Assembly (NCBI GenBank): GCA_902800395.1
Contig: CADCEC010000007.1
Span: 1-64,000 of the forward strand
Direction: 5' to 3'
DNA length: 64,000 nt
Source: an uncultured Bacteroidota bacterium
Lineage (GTDB): Bacteria > Bacteroidota > Bacteroidia > Bacteroidales > P3
A program made the translations under genes and the position numbers. The notes under the pieces are model-generated. The model did no database searches. It was not told where the DNA came from and saw nothing but the letters and a program-made list of their open reading frames with translations. This document shows, in pieces, positions 52,907 to 62,121 of this stretch. The first letter of the stretch is position 1; every line of letters starts with the position of its first letter.

Positions 52907-55900
52907 ATGTCATACAGAAGATTATATAAATTCTTGTTCTTACTGGGCTTTTTATTCCCGTGGCAATCCCTTCTTTTTGCTCAGAGTAACCGCGTCATGC
53001 TACTCAACGAAGAATGGGACACCTACAGCCAAACCAGCAACCGCTACGTCAACGGATGGTACTTCTGCAAGAGCGGCATCAACGACCAATCCATTGTCCA
53101 GCGCGCCAACCTCCATGCCTTCCTCTCCACCGGCACTACCGAGGGCAGCGGCACCACCGTCGCCACCCCTTGGCTGGCTCAAGTAGCCGACACCTTCTCT
53201 TTCTACATCTATGGCTCCAATCTCCGTGGGCACACGGCCCAGGTGGAGTTCGGATTCATCCCCGACACCGCAACAATCACCGACCCCTCCGATATCTGCG
53301 CCCTCTTCATCCCCTACGACACCGTCTCCCTCTCCGTCTCCAACCAGTGGCAGCGCACCACACGCGACATGCACCCCTACTACGCCATCCACGGCACCAC
53401 CCACCGCTTCGCCATCCGACTGATCAACAACTATCACCAAGAACTCTACCTCGACGAAATCCGTGCCTGGATACCCGCCGACGACACCTCCACCGCCTCC
53501 TGCCCCACTTCCCTCGGTCGCGACTTCTGGGTGATGTTCCTCGCCAACGGTGGCGACCAAACGCCCCACCAAACCCTTCTCACAGCCGTCGGCGACAGCA
53601 ACGCCTCCATCACCGTCTCCAACCCCTCCACAGGATGGAGCACCACCTCCTCCCTGACCGCCAACCAGTCTACCCAAATCTCCGTTCCCATAGCCTCCTC
53701 CATCAGCGAACAGTCCAACACCCCACAAACCAAACGTGTAGGCCTGCACGTCACCTCCACCTCCTCCATCTCGCTCTACGCCAAGAACTACAAGTTCAAA
53801 TGCAACGACCTCACCCTGATACTCCCCTCCCACGCTTTAGGCACCCGATACATCATGCAAGACTATCCGGGAGACCCGTCTCAATCTTCGTCGCCGGGAC
53901 CAGGAGCTGAAGTAGGCTTCGTGGCCACCCTCGACAACACAACTCTGACTATGGTGCTCCCCTGCAACCTGACAAACAACTCCGCCCTCGCTGGCGACAC
54001 CCTGACCGTCAACCTCATGCAGGGCGAAAGCTATCAACTCATCGCCAACGCCTCGGATTCCTTCTCCGGCATGGAAGTCACCTCCAACGGGAAACCCTTC
54101 GCTGCCTTCCAGGGCAACCGCGAGGCTCATATCCCCGCAGGGTACGGCGGTGCCGACCTAATCTACGAGCAAGCCGTACCTGTGGATTATTGGGGCACCA
54201 CCCATGTGGTGGTGCCTTCCTACGGACGCAGCGGCGACCGCGTAAGAATCACCTCGAGCGAAGACAACTGCCAAGTGTACGACAACGGCACCTTCCTCCA
54301 AACCCTCCAGAAAGGAGACACCTATGAAGTCGTCATTTCAGGCTCTGCCCATCAATATAGCAGCAACAAGAAAGTCTGCGTAGGCCGCTATCTCCGTGGC
54401 TCACAGTCGGCCGGCAACCCCGGCGACCCCGCCTCGGTGATGATTCCCCCGGTCGACCTCGGCGTGCAGCACCTCCGATTCGACGTCCCGACGGCCACCG
54501 ACATCAGCAACCATTACCTCAACATCGTCGCCCGCAATTCCTATGTCGGCAGCATCACTCTCGACGGAAACAATATCAGTAGCCAATTCACCCAACTCAA
54601 CAGCACCTACAGCTTCGCACAAATCCCCGTCTCAACCGGCATCCACCTGCTTGAAAGTCCCCTTGGCCCTGTCGTGGCCGACTACTACGCTTTGGGCAAC
54701 TATGCGGGCTACGCCTCACTTATAGGCCAATCCTTCTGTAATCAACAAACGCCAATCGAGACCTCCTGCATGGGCAGAAGTTCCAAGGGGCGTGATTTCT
54801 GGGCCACTTTCCTGTGCAACGACGACGATCCCGAGAACAGCGCCCTCTCTTTGATAGCTACCGGTGCACAGCAGGCGTCGGTCACGGTGACCAACCCCGA
54901 GACGGGATGGACTCAAACGGCATCCATGCCGGCAGGCGGGAAAGTGCAAATCAACCTCCCCACCGCCAACACCATCCCTTCGGGTCAACCGCACAACATC
55001 GGGTACCACATCACCTCGACGGTACCCGTCACACTCTATTCTTGTAATTTCAAAGGGGGGTCTTGGGATTTCGCACAAGTATTTCCTACTTTCGCCATTG
55101 ACGACAACTACATAGTGCAGAACTACCCCAACAATAGCGACCATCCCGCCAACGTGGCCTTTGTGGCCACCGAGAATGGAACGAACCTTTCAATGGTACT
55201 CCCTTGTACCGTGACGGGCCTCAGTCTGCCCGCGGGAAGCCAATACACGGCGACCCTTGATTCCGGGCAGAGTTTGCTGCTACGCGCCGACCCAGGTGGC
55301 GACTTCTCTGGTATGGAAGTGAGTTCGAACTGCAAACCCTTTGCCCTTTTCCAAGGTTGCGCTGCAGGACGCGTGGGTGACAATGGCACCAATTCAGGTC
55401 GCGACCACTTCTTCGAGCAAGCTTTGTCGCCTGCGATGTGGGGCACGGAATTTGTGGCCGATGCCTCTCTCAACCGTAGCGAAGGCGACCGCGTGGTGGT
55501 CACCGCTGGGGCCGACAACTGCACTGTGCAAATCAACGGCAGCATCGTCACCACCCTCATGCGCGGCCAAAGCTACGAACACACCCTTGCTTCCAGCACC
55601 ACCGCCCATATTATCACCTCTCAGCCCTCCTACGCCTGTCTCTACCTCGTCAGTTACCGCAATGGAGGAACCAATGGCGACCCGGGGGCCGCTACACTGC
55701 CCCCCGTGAACCGTTGGGTTTGCCATAGTGACTTCATGTTGCACCAGTGCAACAACAACCCTTCGAGCCAATACTACATCGCCAACCCATACATCAACAT
55801 CATTGCCGAAAACAGCGCCGTGGGTACCCTCGCCCTCGATGGAACGGTTATCCCTGCCTCCCAATTCTCCCCCATCGCAGGCACCTCCTTCAGCCACACT

Positions 55901-56944
55901 CGGATGCACATTGACTATGGTGCCCACACCCTCGACGCCGGCGACGCAGGCACCTTCTCGGCACGTGCTTACGGACTGGGCCAATGGGTGGGATTCGCTT
56001 ACAACATCGACATGCTGGTGGACACAATGGAACGCTGCCTTCCTCAGTTACACCACGACACAATAACCTATTCCGACAGCGTCTGCATGGGGCAGGCTTA
56101 CCTCTTGTCGAGCGAGATTGTCTGTGGCGGCGAAACCTATTTCCCTCCTGAAGGGCTCATTTATGTGCGCCCCGCTGAGACAGCCACAGCGGGCACCCTC
56201 GAACGATGGTCCAACTGGGTGGTGGACGATACTGTGGTGCATCACATCCACCTGACGCTCACCGTGCTGCCTTCCTACAGCGAAGAGGTATACGTCTCCC
56301 TTCCGCCAGGCGAGAGCGTCTCCTTCGCCGACACCCTCATCGCCGACACCGGCACCTGGGTTTTCCACTACACCACCGTGGGGGGCTGCGACTCGACGGT
56401 GACACTCCATGTGCAGGACTGCGAGATAGAGGTCTGCGTCGAGGTGAACCGCGACTTCATTGACTTCGACCATCCTGTGGTGACGCTCCACGACTGTTCT
56501 CCGGACCGTTATTCTTCAACGTGGGTTTTCTCCGACGGATACACCCTTAATGGCGAGCGTGCCCGCCGGCAGTTTGTGCATCCGTTGCCCGACACCGTCA
56601 CTGTGACGCTGCGTTCGTGCAACCGTTACGGCTGCTGCGCTGATACTACCATTGGTTTCCGCCCTTTGATTCGTTCGGTTTGGTTCCCCAATGTCTTCAT
56701 TCCCGACGGGGAGCAGAACAATCGCTTCGGCGCTGTCACCAGCTGTCAGGTGGCGGAGTTCGAGCTCTTCGTCTACAACCGCTGGGGCCTGCTGGTCTAC
56801 CACACCACCGACATCCTCGCCCTTTGGGACGGTACACGTGACGGGGTGCCTTTGTCGCAGGGGGCTTACGCCTACCGCTGGTACCTGAAGGATGTCTACG
56901 GGGACCGCTGGAGCGGCACCGGCACCGTCACCCTCCTCCGCTAA
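52907..56944 (+). CDS. Surface protein with two IgGFc-binding-like modules and type IX sorting domain
   Basis: A 1345-residue protein. A signal peptide ends near residue 26 (LLFAQ). After an N-terminal beta domain, two homologous modules start at about residue 203 (GRDFWVMFLANGG) and 627 (GRDFWATFLCNDD). Both run through TVSNPSTGW / TVTNPETGW, QISVP / QINLP and a repeated SFSGMEVTSNGKPFAAFQG / DFSGMEVSSNCKPFALFQG block. These match the IgGFc-binding domain family. PKD-like and Cys-rich segments follow, then a gliding-motility-associated C-terminal domain (about 1255-1345, WFPNVFIPDGEQNNRFG ... GTVTLLR). It is predicted to be a surface adhesin; binding to IgG is not implied. Confidence 0.88.
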   Translation: MSYRRLYKFLFLLGFLFPWQSLLFAQSNRVMLLNEEWDTYSQTSNRYVNGWYFCKSGINDQSIVQRANLHAFLSTGTTEGSGTTVATPWLAQVADTFSFYIYGSNLRGHTAQVEFGFIPDTATITDPSDICALFIPYDTVSLSVSNQWQRTTRDMHPYYAIHGTTHRFAIRLINNYHQELYLDEIRAWIPADDTSTASCPTSLGRDFWVMFLANGGDQTPHQTLLTAVGDSNASITVSNPSTGWSTTSSLTANQSTQISVPIASSISEQSNTPQTKRVGLHVTSTSSISLYAKNYKFKCNDLTLILPSHALGTRYIMQDYPGDPSQSSSPGPGAEVGFVATLDNTTLTMVLPCNLTNNSALAGDTLTVNLMQGESYQLIANASDSFSGMEVTSNGKPFAAFQGNREAHIPAGYGGADLIYEQAVPVDYWGTTHVVVPSYGRSGDRVRITSSEDNCQVYDNGTFLQTLQKGDTYEVVISGSAHQYSSNKKVCVGRYLRGSQSAGNPGDPASVMIPPVDLGVQHLRFDVPTATDISNHYLNIVARNSYVGSITLDGNNISSQFTQLNSTYSFAQIPVSTGIHLLESPLGPVVADYYALGNYAGYASLIGQSFCNQQTPIETSCMGRSSKGRDFWATFLCNDDDPENSALSLIATGAQQASVTVTNPETGWTQTASMPAGGKVQINLPTANTIPSGQPHNIGYHITSTVPVTLYSCNFKGGSWDFAQVFPTFAIDDNYIVQNYPNNSDHPANVAFVATENGTNLSMVLPCTVTGLSLPAGSQYTATLDSGQSLLLRADPGGDFSGMEVSSNCKPFALFQGCAAGRVGDNGTNSGRDHFFEQALSPAMWGTEFVADASLNRSEGDRVVVTAGADNCTVQINGSIVTTLMRGQSYEHTLASSTTAHIITSQPSYACLYLVSYRNGGTNGDPGAATLPPVNRWVCHSDFMLHQCNNNPSSQYYIANPYINIIAENSAVGTLALDGTVIPASQFSPIAGTSFSHTRMHIDYGAHTLDAGDAGTFSARAYGLGQWVGFAYNIDMLVDTMERCLPQLHHDTITYSDSVCMGQAYLLSSEIVCGGETYFPPEGLIYVRPAETATAGTLERWSNWVVDDTVVHHIHLTLTVLPSYSEEVYVSLPPGESVSFADTLIADTGTWVFHYTTVGGCDSTVTLHVQDCEIEVCVEVNRDFIDFDHPVVTLHDCSPDRYSSTWVFSDGYTLNGERARRQFVHPLPDTVTVTLRSCNRYGCCADTTIGFRPLIRSVWFPNVFIPDGEQNNRFGAVTSCQVAEFELFVYNRWGLLVYHTTDILALWDGTRDGVPLSQGAYAYRWYLKDVYGDRWSGTGTVTLLR

Positions 56945-57034
56945 ACCCTTCCTCCTCACCTTTAATGTTTTTCTCTCTCGTCCCCTGTCCCGAGGGGACA
57001 ATCTACAGAGGGGGAGCCTAAAACGTATTTTTTA

Positions 57035-57065
57035 TTTCACATTTTCAATTTTTTTCGTATCTTTG
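57035..57065 (+). promoter_or_regulatory. Promoter of the S46 peptidase / sigma-54 unit
   Basis: TTTC (57035-57038), 19 bases, then TATCTTTG (57058-57065). The -7 box is perfect and the -33 box has one mismatch. The leader is about 40 bases. Confidence 0.65.
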
Positions 57066-57112
57066 CAGTCTTGAATCATTTTAAATATTAATAATTAAAA
57101 ACATTTAAAACA

Positions 57113-59287
57113 ATGAAAATTCGCACCTTAGTTATCGCCCTCGCCCTTTCGCTGGTGATGCCCAACATTGCCCGCGCCGACGAAGGCATGTGGCTCCTCT
57201 CCCTGATTGGCAAGAACTATCAGGACATGCAGCGCCAGGGCTTCAAGCTCACGCCCGAGGACATCTACAACGTCAACAACGCCTGCCTCAAAGACGCCAT
57301 CGTCGGACTCGGCAATGCCGGCAGCCCCTTCTGGCACTTCTGCACCGGCGAAATCATCTCCTCCAAGGGTCTCGTCTCCACCAACCACCACTGTGGCTAC
57401 GGAAAGCTGCAGGAGCACTCCACCGTGGAACATGACTACCTGCGCGACGGCTTCTGGGCCTACTCGATGGACCAGGAACTCCCCAACCCCGGCCTCACTG
57501 CCTCTATCCTTGTCCGCATGGAAGATGTCACCGACCAAGTGAAGAAGGCTATTACCGACGAGATGAACGAGGGCGACCGCGCCGAAGCGGTGAAGAAAAT
57601 CTCCGAGCAGATTGCCGAGAAGGCTGTCGAGGGAACGGTGTATGACGCTAAAGTCATCCCGATGTTCAACGACAACCAGTACTTCCTCTTCGTGCATATC
57701 ATCTACAAGGATGTCCGCCTCGTGGGCGCTCCCCCCTCGTCAATGGGCAAGTTCGGCGGCGACACCGACAACTGGAGCTGGCCGCGCCACACCTGCGACT
57801 TCTCCATGTTCCGCATCTACACCGCCCCCGACGGCAGCCCCGCCGACTACAGCAAGGACAACATCCCCCTGGAACCCAAGCACCATCTCCCCGTGAGCGC
57901 CGGCGAGATTAACGACGGCGACTTTGCGATGGTGATGGGCTTCCCCGGCACCACCGACCATTTCCTGACCAGCTACGGCTTGGAGGAGACGATGAATATC
58001 ACCAACAAGCTGCGCTACGAAATCCGCACCGTGAAAATCAACATCCTCCGCGAGGAGATGGCCGCCAGCCAGGCCACCCGCATCAAATACGCCTCCAAGT
58101 ATGCCAGCTGCTCCAACTACTGGAAATACAGCTACGAGCAGAACAAGGCCCTGAAGAACCTCAACACCATGGGTGTGAAGAAAGAGGTGGAGAAAGAGTA
58201 TCTGGACTGGGCCCGTAAGCAGACGAACCCGAAGTATGTGCGTGCCCTCGACCTCATCCAGAAAGGCTATGCCGCCCGTGCCGTTGCCGAAGAGGCCAAC
58301 ATGTACCTTGTGGAAGGTCTGCTGACCGGTCCCGAGCTGCTGCTGCAGGCTGTGCGCATCTACAACACCCTCGAAGCCGCCGAGAACCCCGACTATGCTG
58401 CCTACCGCGACAATATCCTCGAGGGCATGACGGCCAAAGCCGCCGATTTCTACAAGGACTACAACATGGAGACGGAGATGCGCGTGATGACCGGCCTCTT
58501 CGCCCATGTCTACAAGAACATGAACGAACAGTATATGCCCGAATTCCTTGTGAAAGCCGGCAAAAAGAAAGACGGCGACTTTACGAAATATGTGGCTGAG
58601 ATGTTCGAGGAGAGCATCTTCGCCACTGAGGAGAGCTTCATGAAGTTCATGCAGAAGCCTTCGCTGAAGAAACTGGCCAAAGACCCCATCTACAAGGCTG
58701 GCAAGGAGACCTTCGAGAAATATCAGGAGGTGAACAGCATCGTTCCGCAGGAAGAGCAGGAGAACCTGGAGCGCGGCATCCGCGACTTCACCGACGGCAT
58801 CCTGCAGATTAACGACGGCCGCAAACTCATGTCGCCCGATGCCAACTCGACCATCCGCCTGACTTACGGCAACGTAATGAGCTACGACCCGCGCGACGGT
58901 GTCTCCTACCACTACTACACCACCATGAAGGGTGTCATCGAGAAGGAAGACCCGGACAACGCCGAGTTCAACGTCCCCACCCGACTGAAAGAGCTCTATG
59001 CCAAGAAGGAGTTCGGCAGCTACGCCAACAAGCGCGGAGAACTGCCCACCTGCTTCATCACCAACAACGACATCACTGGCGGCAACTCCGGCTCACCCGT
59101 CATCAACGGCAAGGGTGTCCTCATCGGACTGGCCTTCGACGGCAACAGCGAGGCCATGAGCGGCGACATCGACTTCGAGGAGAACCTGCAGCGCTGCATC
59201 TGCCTCGATAGCCGCTACATGCTCTGGGTCATCGACGTCTACGCCGGTGCCAAGAACCTCATCGCCGAGATGGATATTGTCAGATAA
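57113..59287 (+). CDS. S46 family dipeptidyl-peptidase, DPP7-like
   Basis: A 724-residue periplasmic serine exopeptidase with a signal peptide (residues 1-22, ending ARA). The chymotrypsin-like triad is visible: His in STNHHCGY (91-96), Asp in the TDNWSWPRHTCDFSMFRIY region, and Ser659 in GGNSGSPV. The residue 18 positions after the Ser, which sets P1 specificity in the family, is Gly677 (AFDGNSEAMSGD). That fits DPP7-type hydrophobic preference rather than DPP11, which has Arg. It would release dipeptides from imported peptides. Its stop overlaps the next gene (TAATG). Confidence 0.93.
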   Translation: MKIRTLVIALALSLVMPNIARADEGMWLLSLIGKNYQDMQRQGFKLTPEDIYNVNNACLKDAIVGLGNAGSPFWHFCTGEIISSKGLVSTNHHCGYGKLQEHSTVEHDYLRDGFWAYSMDQELPNPGLTASILVRMEDVTDQVKKAITDEMNEGDRAEAVKKISEQIAEKAVEGTVYDAKVIPMFNDNQYFLFVHIIYKDVRLVGAPPSSMGKFGGDTDNWSWPRHTCDFSMFRIYTAPDGSPADYSKDNIPLEPKHHLPVSAGEINDGDFAMVMGFPGTTDHFLTSYGLEETMNITNKLRYEIRTVKINILREEMAASQATRIKYASKYASCSNYWKYSYEQNKALKNLNTMGVKKEVEKEYLDWARKQTNPKYVRALDLIQKGYAARAVAEEANMYLVEGLLTGPELLLQAVRIYNTLEAAENPDYAAYRDNILEGMTAKAADFYKDYNMETEMRVMTGLFAHVYKNMNEQYMPEFLVKAGKKKDGDFTKYVAEMFEESIFATEESFMKFMQKPSLKKLAKDPIYKAGKETFEKYQEVNSIVPQEEQENLERGIRDFTDGILQINDGRKLMSPDANSTIRLTYGNVMSYDPRDGVSYHYYTTMKGVIEKEDPDNAEFNVPTRLKELYAKKEFGSYANKRGELPTCFITNNDITGGNSGSPVINGKGVLIGLAFDGNSEAMSGDIDFEENLQRCICLDSRYMLWVIDVYAGAKNLIAEMDIVR

Positions 59288-61617
59288 TGAAACAGGTTCA
59301 GCGACAGCAACTGCAGCAGAAACTCTCACCGCAACAGATACAACTGATGCGGCTGCTGCAGTTGCCCGTCACTGACCTCGAGCTGGCCATTAAAGAGGAA
59401 ATAGAGAAAAACCCTCTGCTGGAGGCGGAGGCTCCCGCCAACGAGGAAAGCTTCGACACCATCGACACGGGAGGCAACGACTCCTCCGACTGGGACAGCG
59501 ACGAGGAGGAGTTCGGCTACGACTACCACGAGCATCTGGAGAGCGACCCCAACGCCGGACGGCGCGAGTTCGTCGTCTCCGACAGGCCCTCTTTCTCCGA
59601 CCAGCTGTCCGACCAGCTCATCACACACCCCCTCACCGATCGGCAGCGCCTGATAGCAGGCGAGCTGATAGGAACCCTCGACGAGGCGGGTTACCTCAGC
59701 CGCGACCTCGACCTGGTGACCAACGACCTCGCCTTCCGGCAAGGAATCGACGCTTCTCGCGAAGAGGTCCTCGAAGTGCTCCGCATCATCCAGAGTCTTG
59801 AACCCGCCGGCATCGGTGCCCGCAGCCTGCAGGAGTGCCTGTTGCTGCAGTTGGAGAGGATGTCGACGGAGGAACCGTCGACCGCAATGGCTCTCGCCAT
59901 TGTACGCGACCACTTCGACGACTTCGCCAATCACCGCTACGAGCGCATCTGTACCGCTCTCGGCATCAGTCAGGCTCAGCTCGACGAAGCCGCCTCCGTC
60001 ATTCGCCGTCTCAACCCCAAACCCGGCAGTTCGGATGCAGAGAGTGAGCTGTCGGCAGCCGTCATCACTCCCGACATCATCCTGCAGCAACATGAAGGGG
60101 AGCTGAGTTTCTACCTCAACGACGGCAATCTGCCGCGTCTCTCGCTCAACACCTACTACACCGACATGCTGGCCGAGATGGAGTCTGCAGGGGCGCGCCG
60201 TGGTGCGTCGGCAGCCGACAAGGAGACTATCAACTTCCTCCGCACCAAACAAAACGACGCACAAGGCTTCATCGACCTGCTTGGGCAGCGGCGCGATACC
60301 ATCGAACGGGTGATGCGATATATCGTCCGCCACCAGCGCCAGTTCCTCCTCACCGGCGACCCCGACCTCATGCAGCCCTTGCGGCAACGGGAAGTGGCCG
60401 ACGCCACAGGCCTCGACATCTCCACCGTCTCTCGAATGGCCAACAGCAAATACCTGCAGACCGACTTCGGGACCATTCCTCTCAAAGATTGTTTCTCGAA
60501 AGGCATCTCCAACGAATCCGGAGAAGAGATATCGGTGGAAATCATCAAGCAACGTCTCTCCGACATTATCGGCAAAGAGGACAAACGCTCGCCTCTCTCG
60601 GACGACGCCCTCACCAAACAGCTCAACAGCCAAGGATTTCCGCTGGCTCGCCGCACAGTGGCGAAATATCGGGAGCAACTAGGCATCCCGGTGGCGCGAC
60701 TGCGTCGGGTCCTGATGCTGGCAATCATCCTTCTTTCCACTTTCTATTTTCCGCTTTCCGCCCAATCCTCCTACTACGACTCGCTGATTTCCGTCCGGCT
60801 CGAAGCAGCACAGCGGAAGAATGCCCAGCTGGAGAAAAGAGAGCAACAAAAGGCCTCCCGCGAAAAAGCGACGAATCAGCAGAAGCAATCTTACGAACGC
60901 CCCAGCCGCAGTTCCGAAAGCGTCAACCTTCCCACTCCTGACGCTGGACTCTCGGCCCCGATGGTACCGCTGTGGTACACGGGATTTCCACACAATCGCG
61001 TCAATCCGATGGGACGCACCCATATAGATCTGCTGCCCGACGAAATCGTCCTCAAACTCGTCTCGGACAGCAACGATTTCTGCTTCCCCGTGAAACGGCC
61101 CAAAACCTCCAACTATGGCTGGCGTTGGGAGCGCGGTCACCACGGAGTGGACATCGGCCTCCCTGTGGGGGAGCCCGTCCACTGCGCTTTCAGTGGCATC
61201 GTCCGAGTAGCCACCCGAATGGGCGGTTACGGAAACTGTATCGTCGTCCGCCATCCCAACGGCCTCGAGACCCTCTACGGCCACCTCTCCAAAATCAACG
61301 TCAAACCCGACCAGCAAGTCGAAGTGGGCGAAGTGATAGGCCTCGGTGGCAACACCGGCAATTCCACAGGGCCGCACCTCCATTTCGAATGCCGGTTCCT
61401 TTACCAGACCTTCGATCCCGAATGGATTCTCGACTTCACCAACTACACCCTCCGCACTCGTCGGCTACACCTCGACAAGAGCTATTTCGGAATCCATCAG
61501 CCCCGAAAAGGGAAACCCCTCGACTATAAAGCCGACAACAGCATCATCAAAGAAACCAAAAAAGGGAAGAAAAGGAACGCCTCTTCCGCTCCCACCTTCA
61601 ATATAAAAGATTTTTAG
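59287..61617 (+). CDS. rpoN: Sigma-54 factor fused in frame to an M23 peptidase
   Basis: One 776-codon frame. Residues 1-476 form a complete sigma-54: Gln-rich region I (KQVQRQQLQQKLSPQQIQLM), acidic region II, core-binding region, HTH, and the RpoN box ARRTVAKYRE (454-463). Where sigma-54 should stop, after PVARLRRVL, it runs into MLAIILLSTFYFPLSAQ (477-493), a signal-peptide-like segment, and then an M23/LytM domain with zinc ligands HHGVD (618-622) and HLH (697-699). The junction contains CTTTCCA-type repeats. An out-of-frame TGATG at 60713-60717 suggests the ancestral genes overlapped there. It is either a real fusion, two products with a restart at M477, or an assembly indel. Confidence 0.88.
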   Translation: MKQVQRQQLQQKLSPQQIQLMRLLQLPVTDLELAIKEEIEKNPLLEAEAPANEESFDTIDTGGNDSSDWDSDEEEFGYDYHEHLESDPNAGRREFVVSDRPSFSDQLSDQLITHPLTDRQRLIAGELIGTLDEAGYLSRDLDLVTNDLAFRQGIDASREEVLEVLRIIQSLEPAGIGARSLQECLLLQLERMSTEEPSTAMALAIVRDHFDDFANHRYERICTALGISQAQLDEAASVIRRLNPKPGSSDAESELSAAVITPDIILQQHEGELSFYLNDGNLPRLSLNTYYTDMLAEMESAGARRGASAADKETINFLRTKQNDAQGFIDLLGQRRDTIERVMRYIVRHQRQFLLTGDPDLMQPLRQREVADATGLDISTVSRMANSKYLQTDFGTIPLKDCFSKGISNESGEEISVEIIKQRLSDIIGKEDKRSPLSDDALTKQLNSQGFPLARRTVAKYREQLGIPVARLRRVLMLAIILLSTFYFPLSAQSSYYDSLISVRLEAAQRKNAQLEKREQQKASREKATNQQKQSYERPSRSSESVNLPTPDAGLSAPMVPLWYTGFPHNRVNPMGRTHIDLLPDEIVLKLVSDSNDFCFPVKRPKTSNYGWRWERGHHGVDIGLPVGEPVHCAFSGIVRVATRMGGYGNCIVVRHPNGLETLYGHLSKINVKPDQQVEVGEVIGLGGNTGNSTGPHLHFECRFLYQTFDPEWILDFTNYTLRTRRLHLDKSYFGIHQPRKGKPLDYKADNSIIKETKKGKKRNASSAPTFNIKDF
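60731..60760 (+). repeat. Heptamer repeat at the sigma-54/M23 junction
   Basis: CTTTCCA, CTTTCTA, TTTTCCG, CTTTCCG: four heptamers of the same family as the other CTTTCCA arrays. They encode LSTFYFPLSA, the hydrophobic core and cleavage region of the M23 signal peptide. Confidence 0.7.
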
Positions 61618-61632
61618 ATTTTATAGACCCTA

Positions 61633-62118
61633 ATGAAAAAGACCAATCTCTCCGATTACAACCCTTCCACCGTCCCCAACGGAGGAGAATACCGTATCGG
61701 CATCATCGCCGCTGAATGGAACCCCGAAGTCACCGACGCACTCCTCAAAGGTGCCGTCGACACCCTCCTCGAACACGGTGTCAAAGAAGAACACCTCATC
61801 GTGCGCCGCGTCCCAGGCACCTTCGAGCTCTCTTCGGCTGCCGATATCATGCTCGATTCACAATACCCCGATGCCGTCATCTGCATCGGCTGTGTTATCC
61901 AAGGCGAGACCCGCCACTTCGAGTTCATCTGCCAGGCCGTGTCGCAAGGACTCACCAATGTGGCCATCAAACACGAGTGCCCCGTCATCTTCAGCGTCCT
62001 CACCACCGACACCATGCAGCAGGCCCTCGACCGCGCCGGAGGAAAACACGGCAACAAAGGTGTCGAAGGAGCCATCACAGCCCTCAAGATGCTCGCTTTC
62101 AAGGAATCTGTCGCCTAA
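61633..62118 (+). CDS. ribH: 6,7-dimethyl-8-ribityllumazine synthase
   Basis: A 161-residue riboflavin-synthesis enzyme. It has the AAEWNPEVTDAL substrate loop, VPGTFELSSAADIML, the catalytic His in GCVIQGETRHFEFIC and GLTNVAIKHECPVIFSVLT. Length and motifs are normal for the icosahedral or pentameric enzyme. It lies 15 bases after the sigma-54 fusion gene and 3 before fmt. Confidence 0.97.
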   Translation: MKKTNLSDYNPSTVPNGGEYRIGIIAAEWNPEVTDALLKGAVDTLLEHGVKEEHLIVRRVPGTFELSSAADIMLDSQYPDAVICIGCVIQGETRHFEFICQAVSQGLTNVAIKHECPVIFSVLTTDTMQQALDRAGGKHGNKGVEGAITALKMLAFKESVA

Positions 62119-62121
62119 CTT

